From Amoebophrya sp. A120 (lineage: Eukaryota; Sar; Dinophyceae; Syndiniales; Amoebophryaceae): a stretch of DNA of 64,000 nt. The stretch's first letter is position 1. Each line of letters begins with the position of its first letter. The position numbers and the translations under genes are program-made. Where the stretch lies: the NCBI GenBank assembly GCA_905178155.1, contig CAJINV010000003.1, positions 62,001-126,000 on the forward strand, read 5' to 3'. Below, one piece after another: positions 1-10,234 of the stretch. The notes under the pieces are model-generated. The model ran no database searches. It was not told where the DNA came from and worked only from the letters and a program-made list of their open reading frames with translations.

Positions 1-1
1 G

Positions 2-3000
2 ACGGACTCCTTCTCCGGCGGGCTACCGCCTAGCATGGATGGGAGTACGATCTGCATCACCATCCGAGACAGTTATACTGATTGGCTGGAGCCTTTCGGC
101 ATCAAGTCCCAGGATGAGTGTGGTGAAGCGTTGAAGAAGTTTTGCACTCAAGTAGGCAAGCCAAAAGCCTCGCGCTGCGACAATGAGCCAGTCCTGAAAG
201 GGGTGAATGGTCCTTGGAGGGCAGCTTGCAGGGAGCTCGGTATTGTTGCTGGCCACAGCATCATCCGGGAGCCGCAAACCAACGGGAACGCTGAGCGGTG
301 GCATAGGGCTCTTGGGGATGGTCTTCGGGCTAACCTTCAAGGGGTAGATCCTCGGCTTTGGGATTGGTGTGCGCGCTACGTCGCTCACATCAAGAACAGG
401 CTGCAGCGCAAGACCAATGCCCTAGCTCCTTACTACAAGAGGCTTCAGCGGGCCGCTGAATGCAATTACTTCAGGCGTTTCGGATGCGTGGCCTACGTGA
501 AAACGCATGTCCACGACGATCCGCAGAAGGTTCCAAAACTGGCGGACAGGTATGAGAAAGGTGTTTTTCTCGGCTATAGTCGTGCAAGCTCCTCGTATCT
601 GGTCGGTGTCTTTCACAAGAATGACAATTGCCGGGATGGGCAGAGATTTTGTGTGATCGAGTCAAAATCCGTAAAGTTCGATGAGGATACTCTCGCGCCG
701 GATGTGACAACGCTGCGCAAGTCGTTAGAAGGGTCGCCAGAGTTCCGACCTCCTGCTGATCTTGACCCAGCCGAGGCAGTTGGGAGGCGCCTAGCCCTTC
801 GATCTGCGTTGGATGGAGTCGTAGAGAGGCTAGAGGGAGTTTCTGTGGGGGCTTCGAAAGACGACGAGCCAGCGCCAAAGCGTCGGAAGCTGGACAAAGC
901 CGCTGACGATGCTAAGCAGCAACAAGAGCTGCTACCACCGGAGACGGCTGGCGATGGTTCGCCAAAATCTCCTGGTCAAAAGGACCTGCCTGATCAGCAG
1001 GGCGCCGGAGATGGCCCAAAAGACCAACAAGCGGAACAACCCGCAGGACCTTCAGGAAAAGGCCCCGACTGCACTGATCTTATCGATGACGAGCTCAACC
1101 CATTCAAATGGCGTCAGAAGGGTGGAGTTCTCATAAAGGTGAGAAACAGGCGCGGGCGCCCGAAAGGTCTTACTCGCGACAAGTGTCCATATTGGCGAAA
1201 GCCTGGACGGAAATCCAAGCAGGACAAAACCGCTTCGGATATTGTTAGGCCCATTGGGGACCCGTCTAAGGATGAAAATCCGGAAGCGGCTGCAGCTGGA
1301 AATGGTGCGGGGGCAATTCTCGATTGGGATTTGGCTCAGTCCTTTTATTCAGTTTCAGAAAAGTCCAGAACCAAAGACGGCGACGCAGTTTGTTGGACAA
1401 TACAAGTTACAAGGAAAGAGGCACTTGAGGGGCCAGATGCCGCCAAGTGGTTGGAAGCTGATACGCTAGAGCGTACGCAGCTGGAAGCGCTTAAGTGCTG
1501 GCGACCGCTTGAAGATGGTGAGTTCACTGACCAGGATGAGGTAGCTCCTTCGGTGGTGATATACACTCGTAAGAGGTGCGGAAAGTACAGAGCTCGCTTG
1601 GTTGCGCTTGGTAACAGGCAAACCAAAGTGATGAAAGCTGAGATCTTTTCTCCCACTGTCTCACACGCTGCTACTCGTTCCTTGCTTGTAGATGCTGCGG
1701 CATCGGGGAAATTTGTTGAGGGCTTTGATATTTCAAACGCTTTCATCAGATCGACCCTTGAGGATTCTGATCGAGTTTTCGTCAGACTTCCACAGCACTG
1801 GAGTGCTGACCCACGCGGGGACCGTGTTAGATTGTTAAAATCTCTCTACGGCCTGCGGTGTGCACCTCGAAAGTGGTATGACTGCTATTCGAAATACTTG
1901 CTGAGTGATGGCTGGAAGCGATCACCGCAAGAACCTGGTCTGTTCAAGAAGGGCAAGCTCACCTTGGCGATCTATGTCGATGATAGTTTTATCACTGGCC
2001 CAGATCAACAAGAGTGCGCAGCTGCTTGCAGGCGAATTCTTGACAGATTCAGCGGCAGGATGATTCTTCCGATCGTTCGCGGTCCAATTCATGAACGGGA
2101 CATCTTGGGTGTGCGTATGCTTTACAATCGCGAAGCGCGATGCCTCACTTTGGATTTAGAGGAAGCTATTGTGAAACTTGCCAAGAAGTTTGACATACAG
2201 GAAGGTAGACCGCTCGCAACTCCTTGCGTGTATACTGACCTTGAGGAAGGGAAGCTCATGCCTGAGTATCCTCTTCGCAAGTTGATCGGCGGGCTTCAAT
2301 ACATCGGAACGATGTGCCGCCCTGATGTGGTTTTCGCCATAAATCGGGTTGCGAGGGCTCAAAACAAACCAACGGCGTCCGTTATTACGGCAGCCAAGAG
2401 GATTGCCCGTTATCTCTTGCAGACCAAGGGCCAAGGGTTGTGCTACACGCCTCAGCGTGAAGCTGAGTTTCGGGAAACTTATCGCAAAGTCCTTGAAGCG
2501 CAGGGCTCCAAGAAGTCTTTGCCGGACCTTGTTGCGTTTTCTGATGCTGATTTCGCTGGTTGCTCCGTGACCTTGCGAAGTAGTAGTGGTTCTATCCTGC
2601 ACTTTCGTGGTATGCCTATTTGTTGGTCTTCCAAGCGTCAAACCTTGAGGGCCTACAGCACCTGTGAAAGTGAGTATATAGCTTTGCTTGATACGCTGAA
2701 ACTAACGCAGGGCCCGGGTTTCCTTGAGTGGCTTGATGAAAGTCAAGAACTGCCTGGGATTCTGTTTACTGACAACAAGTCCGCGATAGAAGTAGCGACA
2801 TCCAGTTTGCCTACGAAGAAGACTAAGCACTTTCTTCTGCGATGGCATGAGGTAAAAGAGCATATGGAAAACATCGCACACGTTCCAACGGACAGGAACA
2901 AAGCTGATCCGCTGACTAAGCCGATGGCAAGTCCTCTTCTGTGCTTTTTCGCACTATCTCGCGAACCCTTACCGGAGAAAAAGGATGGAATCGCTGCACT

Positions 3001-3025
3001 GTATTCGGCTGCTGTGTTAGCTTGA
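2..3025 (+). CDS. Ty1/copia retrotransposon polyprotein (integrase-RT-RNase H), 5' partial
   Basis: The frame is open from base 2, so the polyprotein enters from the left; the first ATG (35) is probably internal. Integrase comes first: an Asp codon at 5-7, then RCDNEP, then the QTNGNAERWHR motif with the catalytic Glu, which together fit the D,D-E triad. A charged linker follows at about residues 260-440 from the ATG. Reverse transcriptase has GFDISNAFI, LLKSLYGLRCAPRKWY and the copia-type YVDD box near residue 646. RNase H has FSDADFAG, CESEYIAL, FTDNKSA and KTKHFLLRWH. Gag and protease would lie upstream, outside the window. There is no internal stop or frameshift, so the copy may be young. 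It ends at TGA 3023-3025. Confidence 0.93.
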   Translation, partial: TDSFSGGLPPSMDGSTICITIRDSYTDWLEPFGIKSQDECGEALKKFCTQVGKPKASRCDNEPVLKGVNGPWRAACRELGIVAGHSIIREPQTNGNAERWHRALGDGLRANLQGVDPRLWDWCARYVAHIKNRLQRKTNALAPYYKRLQRAAECNYFRRFGCVAYVKTHVHDDPQKVPKLADRYEKGVFLGYSRASSSYLVGVFHKNDNCRDGQRFCVIESKSVKFDEDTLAPDVTTLRKSLEGSPEFRPPADLDPAEAVGRRLALRSALDGVVERLEGVSVGASKDDEPAPKRRKLDKAADDAKQQQELLPPETAGDGSPKSPGQKDLPDQQGAGDGPKDQQAEQPAGPSGKGPDCTDLIDDELNPFKWRQKGGVLIKVRNRRGRPKGLTRDKCPYWRKPGRKSKQDKTASDIVRPIGDPSKDENPEAAAAGNGAGAILDWDLAQSFYSVSEKSRTKDGDAVCWTIQVTRKEALEGPDAAKWLEADTLERTQLEALKCWRPLEDGEFTDQDEVAPSVVIYTRKRCGKYRARLVALGNRQTKVMKAEIFSPTVSHAATRSLLVDAAASGKFVEGFDISNAFIRSTLEDSDRVFVRLPQHWSADPRGDRVRLLKSLYGLRCAPRKWYDCYSKYLLSDGWKRSPQEPGLFKKGKLTLAIYVDDSFITGPDQQECAAACRRILDRFSGRMILPIVRGPIHERDILGVRMLYNREARCLTLDLEEAIVKLAKKFDIQEGRPLATPCVYTDLEEGKLMPEYPLRKLIGGLQYIGTMCRPDVVFAINRVARAQNKPTASVITAAKRIARYLLQTKGQGLCYTPQREAEFRETYRKVLEAQGSKKSLPDLVAFSDADFAGCSVTLRSSSGSILHFRGMPICWSSKRQTLRAYSTCESEYIALLDTLKLTQGPGFLEWLDESQELPGILFTDNKSAIEVATSSLPTKKTKHFLLRWHEVKEHMENIAHVPTDRNKADPLTKPMASPLLCFFALSREPLPEKKDGIAALYSAAVLA

Positions 3026-4535
3026 TCCTTCTCCTGCGAGAATTGAGGGCATCCCGGACTGCGGAATGGGATATAGGGTGCTCGGAGTGTTTTCCTCCCA
3101 CGTAGATTGCGAGTTGTTTCCCGCTTTCTAGGAGCTAGCAGAGTAGCTTCGGGGGTTTTTGTGCTTCAGAGGTCCTTGGGCGTAGCCATTGCGCTAGGTT
3201 CCTTAAGTTGAGGTTGCTTAGAGGGTAAGCATTCGCAACGCTCTGCCTATTCTTTGGGGTGTGGTCTTGGTTGGCTAAATGGTTCAAGTGTGAGTTTGGT
3301 AGTGACCCAGTCTACTTTGTCTTCTGCGTCTATCCGTGGGCCAGATTCCACATTCTTCACTTGTGGGGGAATGTAGGGGCACACTGGTTAGCCGTGTGGG
3401 GGAATGTAGGCATAGGGATCAAATGACCCAAATCACAGCTGATCCACCGCCAAGATCCAAGCAAATCAGCATGAATCCATGAAATCGATCAAGAGAGAGA
3501 TGATAGAAATGACCGGCACAGCTATGACGATTGTGCCCGGCTTAGCCTGATTGCTGAACCTTTGAACTTTGTACCCCAATGAACTCAGTGACGTGGATAC
3601 TAGTAGGCGGATCAACCTAAGTAGGTTATTTGCATTCTGAGTGTTCTTACATACACGGTCTCTCTTCTTTTATTCTTACATCGACATCAAGCGCGACAGG
3701 CAAATTGCAGTCAAGTGTCTGGCCCAGAAACCGTTCTTCTTTCGAAAAATCATAGCAAATTGCGACTTGAGAATCGCAGCTCTTCTTCTGGGAATAATGT
3801 TACTATGCGATGAATACGAAAACGTAAACGAATCAGTAGTGGTGAATTGAGTGGCCGAGGATATCGAAGCTCTGCTCGGCAAGTCTCTCTCGCGGAGGTT
3901 TTTTTGCGCGCAGGATGGATTCGATAGCGAGGTCTGGGTAGAAGTACTTTGTTCAGTCACCACATCAGACATTTGCTTGTCCGTGTGGTACTACTTACCC
4001 CGAAGGAAATTACGTGGATCCCTCGTCGCTATGGGTGGTGTAGATCGTGTTTAGATCATCCTTCGCAGGCGTAGGTCAATATTGTGGTTTTGTTTTCAAT
4101 ATCATATATCGATCTATCTGTTTGCAGATCCGTGCTGGCAGTTACATGTTTTGTTTTTCTTCAGTGGACAAAGAACGACTCGACGAAATTGTCGTTGTCG
4201 CGTAAATGCGCATATGTTCACTGCAGGCTCATTTTCAATCAACTCCAAGATCACCAGACCTATGGGCATCTGCACCTTGCAATTCATCTTGTAGCACCAC
4301 TAGCCGTTGGCAACTGCGAAAAGAAATTTTACAAATGTACTAATAGACATAGAGAAAAGCTCTTGCATCACCGTTGTACAAACCAAATCATCCTATCCTA
4401 AAAAAGCATTTCGTGTTATGATTCTATTTTCCGTTTTTGCAGCAATTCATCGCGATAAAGAAACACCCCCGTGAACAATCGGGCGACAAGAAGGTAATAG
4501 ACCTGCCGCCCGAATAAATTAGATCCGGCGACACG
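3026..4535. other. Non-coding stretch: copia 3' region and intergenic DNA
   Basis: The first 300-600 bases probably belong to the copia 3' end. Beyond that I see no ORF with coding-like composition or family resemblance; the short open frames at 3641-4401 are T-rich and unconvincing. Confidence 0.6.
3362..3410 (+). repeat. Two 16-bp direct repeats downstream of the copia ORF, possible polypurine tract or 3' LTR edge
   Basis: TGTGGGGGAATGTAGG occurs at 3362-3377 and again at 3395-3410. A G-rich tract beginning TGT shortly after a copia RNase H domain is where the polypurine tract and 3' LTR start would be expected. The matching 5' LTR is outside the window, so the LTR limits cannot be set. 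Confidence 0.35.
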
Positions 4536-5015
4536 ATGGGAAACGCGTGCAACGGGTGTTTTGCGGGGCTGACAAGTTCCCCGGCCAACCCGCAGATGGA
4601 CCCGAACCGGGCGGAAAACGTGCGCGACCACAAAGCGCTTGCCGCGGCGGCACAGAAGGGGAACGTGGAGCACGTGAGTGCGCTGCTGACGGTGGCGGAC
4701 CCGCTGTGGCCGGACGAGGGATTTTTCATGTACACGGCGCTGCACCTCGCCGCCGCTTCGGGGCACGCGGAAGTGGTCCGGTTACTTCTAGAGGACGACC
4801 GGGTACAGGGCAGGAGCGCCATTGACGTACGGTCCACGTCCGACGAGACCCCCTTCCTCATGGCCGCCAGAGGCCGGAAACGGGAGGTTTGCAAACTGTT
4901 TCTCGATAGGGGGGCGGATTTAGAGGCCAAAACAAACTACAAGGGAAACCTTGCCCGCAGTGTACGCAGCTACCTAGAGGAAGCCGGGTTTGCAGATTTG
5001 CTGGAGGAGAGTTAA
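4536..5015 (+). CDS. Small ankyrin-repeat protein with N-terminal acylation motif
   Basis: Intronless, 159 residues. Ankyrin repeats are visible as TALHLAAASGHAEVVRLLL (about residues 68-86) and TPFLMAARGRKREVCKLFL followed by DRGADLEAK (about 107-135), with a degenerate first repeat at about 33-55 (ALAAAAQKGNVEHVSALL). The N-terminus MGNACNGC has Gly2 for N-myristoylation and two nearby Cys for palmitoylation, so attachment to a membrane is likely (inference). The start is the first ATG and carries this motif. Ankyrin repeats mediate protein binding; no partner can be inferred. Confidence 0.8.
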   Translation: MGNACNGCFAGLTSSPANPQMDPNRAENVRDHKALAAAAQKGNVEHVSALLTVADPLWPDEGFFMYTALHLAAASGHAEVVRLLLEDDRVQGRSAIDVRSTSDETPFLMAARGRKREVCKLFLDRGADLEAKTNYKGNLARSVRSYLEEAGFADLLEES

Positions 5016-5556
5016 TAGTAGTTCTCGTCGTCTTTGCGCAGATCAGAAAGTTGTTTGTTGAGTAAAAAATCCTGATGTTTTTCAACATGATGTGCTAATC
5101 GTGCTACCTTCTAAATAGAAGTGCGGTGGCGCTTTCGCTTTCATCTACACATTTAACGACGCAGCACTGCAGGATGCAATTTTTCGCCAGTTTAGTCAAC
5201 GCCTTCAGGGACAGCTTTTGGATCTCGAAGAACGAGTCAAGAACCGATGTGGTCTTCTCGCCACCAGAAATCGCCGCCGAAATCAAATGAAAGCTAGGCA
5301 TCAACCAGCTGAACAGCAGCCGGGGTCTGTGAAGTTCTTTTGTTCGGGAGTTATTATGAAGCGAAGAATCCGGTGACCTTCGCAGCTCCATGCACGTGGG
5401 CCTTGCCTCGGGATCACCTTGAAGTAAAATTGCGTTTACTTTTTTTCTTACCTGTCGGCGCCTGAGCAAGTACTACTGTACTTGATTTTGCGTCCTCTCA
5501 GACAGTAGCCTTCAGGCGCACCATCGCCGCGTTCTTTTCTCATTGGATCGAAAGAA
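5016..5556. other. Intergenic, nothing recognised
   Basis: Between the ankyrin gene and cpn60. No convincing ORF or RNA gene on either strand. Confidence 0.6.
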
Positions 5557-8500
5557 ATGCGGGGTTTGTCATTGCACACGACTTCTTGTCGTGCCACGTC
5601 TTCGCGGGCGCCGTCGACTTCCAGCTGTGTGCAGACATCCACCAGCTGTTCAACGACGACGATGTGGCAGACCAGAAACAGGCACGTCCGAGGTCCACCT
5701 TCCACGCGCTCGTTTGCTACCGGCAAATCCATTGTGAACGGAACCCCGGCGCGACAGGGTCTGCTGCGCGGCTGGAACCGGCTCGCGGATGCAGTAACAG
5801 CCACGCTCGGACCCAAGGGTCGCAACGTGGTGATCGAGCAAATGTACGGACCGCCCAAAATCACCAAGGACGGCGTCACCGTCGCCAAATCGATCGATCT
5901 GAGCGGAAAAATGGAGAACCTGGGCGCGCAACTCGCCAAGTCGGTAGCCAGCAAAACCAACGACATCGCTGGCGACGGGACCACCACCGCGACGGTGCTT
6001 GGGAGAGCCATGTTTCGCGAAGGCTGCAAGGCGGTTGCCGCGGGCATGAATCCGATGGATTTGAAAAGAGGTATTTTTGTTCGTTTAGAATTGTAGTTCT
6101 TGAAGTTGCTTGTTCGTTACACGACTGATCTTCGACATGCATCTATTCACTCTAACCAGGCATTGACCACGCTGTGGAGGTGGTGAGCAAAGATTTGTCC
6201 CGGCTTGCCAAGCCGGTGGGCGGCACCGAAGAGATTCGGCAGGTGGCGACCATCGCGGCCAATTCCGACACGGAGATCGGCAACCTGCTCGCGGAGGCCT
6301 TCCACCGCGTCGGTAAGGAGGGGAACATTACGGTGCAGGACGGCAATACGCTGCAACACGAACTGGAGATCGTGGAGGGGTGCCGGATCGACCGCGGGTA
6401 TCTGAGTCCCTACTTCCTAGATTCTCCCGGTAGCAGTGGTGGTTCCTCCTCCTCCTCCAGCAAGAACCAAAACAGCCTGGAGCTGGAGAACCCGCTGATT
6501 CTGTTCTACGAAAAGAAGTTGTCGCACCTGGAACCTCTACTCCCCGTGCTGGAGCAGGTGGTGCAAGCGAAGCGACCGCTGCTGATCATCGCGGAAGACG
6601 TGGATATGGATGTGTCAGGACTGAAATCGACAAAGTCGAAATAAACTTGTAATGCAGAAAATGGATGAAAGTTGCAACCCAGTTGTCAAGTGGCGCATGA
6701 CAAATTTGGGTAGAGCCGAAATCCAGTTTGTCATGCTGTTTGGGTAAGGAAGACGCCTTTTGTCATGCTACTTTAGCAGCTCCATGTCTACCCCTCGACA
6801 GGCTTACAATCTGCCTCACTTGCCTACTCTGCAAGACAGGCACTTTGTGGGCTGCATCTTATGCATGGTAAACGACCGCTTCCGTGGATGCAGCTGCTCG
6901 TCGTGTACTATGGGCCAGCAACCTCGGGTCCTCATCATCATCATTTGTGTTGCGGGTGCACGAGTGTTCCTGCAAGGTCGTTAACACGTCGCGGTCCCAG
7001 CCGGAGCCTCTGCAGCGTTCTCTTCTCGGACCTTCCTGGGTGCTCCCTCAGTATTACTTCTGGGACCTTCTCGGACCTCCTTCCCAGTGCTGTAGTCTTC
7101 CGCCCCGGGGCTGTTATTCCCGTTGCAGGATGTACTACCCTGGTCCGTGGTTGCTACACCGGCAGGCGTTAGGTGAGTAGATGGACTTCGCCCCGTCCGT
7201 CGCGTAGGGTCTCCTACGTGGGATTCCTGTTGATGCCTCCTTGGTGTGGGGTTGTCCTCGATGGTGGTGCTGGTGGATTTGGTGCGGGGGCTTGCAGCCC
7301 CACGTTCTCCTCTTCCCCGCCAGTTCTGAGTGTTATGTCGCTTGGATCTGTTTCTGCTGTCCCCCTCTCCTTGGTTGCTGTCGATGGGTTTCTGGCGGTT
7401 TGTGTGGCGTCGGAAATTTTGCCACCACCACTGTCTGGTCCCCGTCTGCTCTGTGGCAAGGCAGGTCGGGTTACCTGGTCGGGTTGGTTGTCTGGTCGTG
7501 TCTCTCTATGCCCCTGCCCCTTGATGCCTGCCACTGGGCGGATTGGGAGCGTTTTCACGGCGTCAGTCTGTTTCTAAGAGCTGAAACTATATGACGCGTG
7601 TTGTCTGCTCTTAGACATTATGGGGAGGATGCTTGTCCTTGTTTCCCCCCAGGGCATTGCCTCATCGTTGGTGCTACTGTGTGACAGCTCTTGGTTTCCG
7701 TGGTGCTTTCGGTGGGATGGACGTCCGGTGTTGCTTCGACACTCTTGTGTTGTTGCATTTGTGAATGCGAGGGCAGTGGTGGACTGAGGTTGCTGGAGTT
7801 TTCCGTAAGGACACTCCAAGTTAATTTCTGACTACTTCGCTTCCTTGTGCCTCTGCTTTAGTGCTATTTTTGGTGCTTTAGCTTATAGGCGTCCCCCTCG
7901 CATCTCACCTCCAGGTCTTCGGGGACCCCACTTTTCCAAGGTTCTTGGTTGTGGATGGTTCCCTGCGGGCTTTGTGGCGTCTGGGTATCCTTTGTTGCAT
8001 CTTATGCATGACAAACTATTTCGTCAACTTTGACGATTTCAATCCTGACAGTCCCATAGTGGAGGGAGAGGCGCTGTCCACGTTGGTGGTGAACAAGCTG
8101 CGTGGGGGCCTGCGCGTGTGCGCGATCAAGGCGCCGGGCTTCGGCGACAACCGGAAGGCGATGCTGCACGACATGGCGGTGTTGACGGGCGGCGTGGTGA
8201 TCACCGAAGACGTAGGTCTACGGCTGGATCAGACAAGGTTGGAGCAGCTGGGTAACTGCAAGAAGTGCCTCATCGGAAAAGACTCGACCACCATCCTGGA
8301 AGGCCGAAGCAGCAAGCCGGAAATCGAACTGCGGTGTGCGGAGATACGCGTGGCGATGGAAAATACCGTATTAGAAACCACTACCATATACATCCAAGTT
8401 TTTAGAGTTTTGCAGTAGCAAAGCCAAAAATTGACAATGATTTCGTTTTCTGAGACAGGGACTTCTACGAGTGTAGAAGTGGAGCATATGCTGTGTCGTA

Positions 8501-9290
8501 GGTAAGGTGAACATGATCCAGATAGCTGTCTGTTAGTGCGGTTGTTCTTGTACCAAAATAACATATCACACGCCAGGCTTCGGAATACGAGGCGGACAAG
8601 CTGAAGGAGCGACTGGCCCGGCTGCAGGGCGGCGTTGCGGTCATTAAGGTTGGCGGCAGCTCGGAGGTGGAGGTGGGGGAAACGCGGGACCGGTTTGCGG
8701 ACGCCCTCTGTGCGACGCGGTGCGCGCTCGAGGAGGGAGTGGTGCCCGGGGGCGGGACCGCGTTTCTGTACGCGACAGAAAGCCTGAAGGACGTCAAGTT
8801 GGACAACGACGACCGAAATTTCGGGGTGCAGATCGTCCGCGAGGTGCTGAAACAGCCCTGTTTGGCGATCGTGCGGAACGCGGGGAAGGAGGGCAGCATC
8901 GTCGTCGACAAGCTGCTGGAGGGAAAGGACGAGAAAATGGGGTAAGATAATTTTTGTTGTAGATGGAGGCATGATAACTATGGAAGGTATAATTTGCTAT
9001 TGGTACAACCGCAGGAGCACCTGATATTTGATTCTGAACCATGTCCCGAGCAGCCCGACAGCAGCTCCAATCGATTTCATTTTATCTTTTTCAGTTACGA
9101 CGCACAGAAAGACGTGTTTGTCAACATGCTGGAGGCGGGGATTTTGGACCCCACAAAGGTGGTGCGGACCGCTCTGGAAGACGCAAGCTCCGTTGCTGGA
9201 CTCCTCACAACCACCGAGGTCGTCATCCACGAGGCCGATGACGACGAAAAGCTGTCCCCGATGGACCGCCGAGCCATGACCTACGACTGA
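5557..9290 (+). CDS. cpn60: Mitochondrial chaperonin 60 (Hsp60/GroEL family), five exons
   Basis: Exons: 5557-6070, 6160-6604, 8064-8367, 8577-8941, 9095-9290; 607 residues, frame continuous. It folds imported proteins in the mitochondrial matrix as an ATP-driven heptameric ring. The N-terminus (about 1-70) is Ser/Thr/Arg-rich with no acidic residues and ends near RSFATGK, fitting a mitochondrial presequence. Hallmarks: [23 protein letters not shown] (ATP site), [32 protein letters not shown], and the cpn60 signature [11 protein letters not shown]. Three introns are GT-AG (6071-6159, 8368-8576, 8942-9094). The fourth is a family D introner (6605-8058) whose removal with one GTGGA copy restores EDVEGEAL exactly. 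The C-terminus lacks the usual Gly-Gly-Met tail. Confidence 0.96.
6605..8058. mobile_element. Introner D1 in cpn60, 1454 bp with nested insertion
   Basis: TIRs: TATGGATGTGTCAGGACTGA at the left, ending CCTGACAGTCCCATA at the right. The 5-bp duplication GTGGA is at 6600-6604 and 8059-8063. The interior is the reverse complement of D2 (24407-24713), so the two copies are inserted in opposite orientations. It is about 1.15 kb longer than D2 because of a nested insertion. Confidence 0.9.
6868..8010. mobile_element. Nested ~1.1-kb insertion inside introner D1
   Basis: The 15-mer TGCATCTTATGCATG occurs at 6853-6867 and again at 7996-8010, bracketing about 1.1 kb that D2 lacks. The insert is pyrimidine- and TGG-rich. 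The open frames in it (for example 7173-7577) look like composition artefacts. No transposase is visible. Confidence 0.55.
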
Positions 9291-10234
9291 TTTTTTCTCA
9301 GCGGAGGTCGCGCAGGGGCGTAAGCTAACTCGATCATTATACAGTTTTTCAAAAAGAGTACGACGAAAGTAAGACTTTGGATCAGTGATTTGTTGCGATT
9401 ATTTGAGAACATAAAGTGAGCATTAGTTTATTTTTGTTGGTTCAGTTGTACTACTAAGTGGGTTCTGAGAAACTTTTCACCTTCCAAGGCAGAAAACGCC
9501 GGCGCAGCAAAAAAAAATATTGGACATCGTTGCTGCTCATTGCTGACGGTGGGTGAAAATTTTCTTTGTTCTACCGAAAAACGATATAGAGTTCCGCATA
9601 AAATTGTTCAGAATCTCCAACTCCAACATCTACATCATGCCTCTTTCGCTTCTCCTGTAGCAGCCGGTGTGCGATTTGGATTACCTGTTTTGGATCATCA
9701 TCTTACTGCCGCGTTTTTCGATCTCCAAATGCCTGGTTCTGCATTAGTCAACGATCGAATATTTGTGTAGTAAGCACATGTAAATTTGTCGTTACCGATG
9801 AGACGGTATAGCATGAATTTGATAAAAGTTACTTACAACCTTACCCCAATACGGTTCTCTTACTAGTACGAGGAATGCTTTTCGATGGTTATAATCCGAC
9901 ATCAACAGGCGACCTTGAGATCAAGCGACACACCACATCGACGATTTCTCTCGTACCACGCGGCGTCACTTCTAATACCAGAATGTCCTTATAGATTCAC
10001 AAAGTTGAGTAGCGACATGGCATTTTTCCCCTCTGATCTCCATAGTCAAGCCGTATAAAATGAAAATCCACTCTAGCCGTAGCCTCGCAAAACAACAAAA
10101 AGACGACGAAGCGACCACACAGTGTAATTGAGTTTTTCGTCAGTAAAAATTGAGAGGTGTACTAGGCCCCTCTGCTAGTACTTACGTGCAAACGATAAAT
10201 CTGCGAAGAAATTATAACCCCAAGTATTGTCGGT
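9291..10234. other. Intergenic, nothing recognised
   Basis: AT-richer than the flanking exons; no convincing gene on either strand. Confidence 0.6.

Noticed and set aside
3182-3205. GTAGCCATT in the copia 3' region as a dinoflagellate spliced-leader gene
   Set aside because: Only nine bases match the conserved leader start; the TTTTGGCTCAAG part is missing.
7173-7577. 134-residue ORF inside introner D1
   Set aside because: Pyrimidine-rich sequence opens several frames on both strands at once; no family resemblance and it lies in an intron of cpn60.
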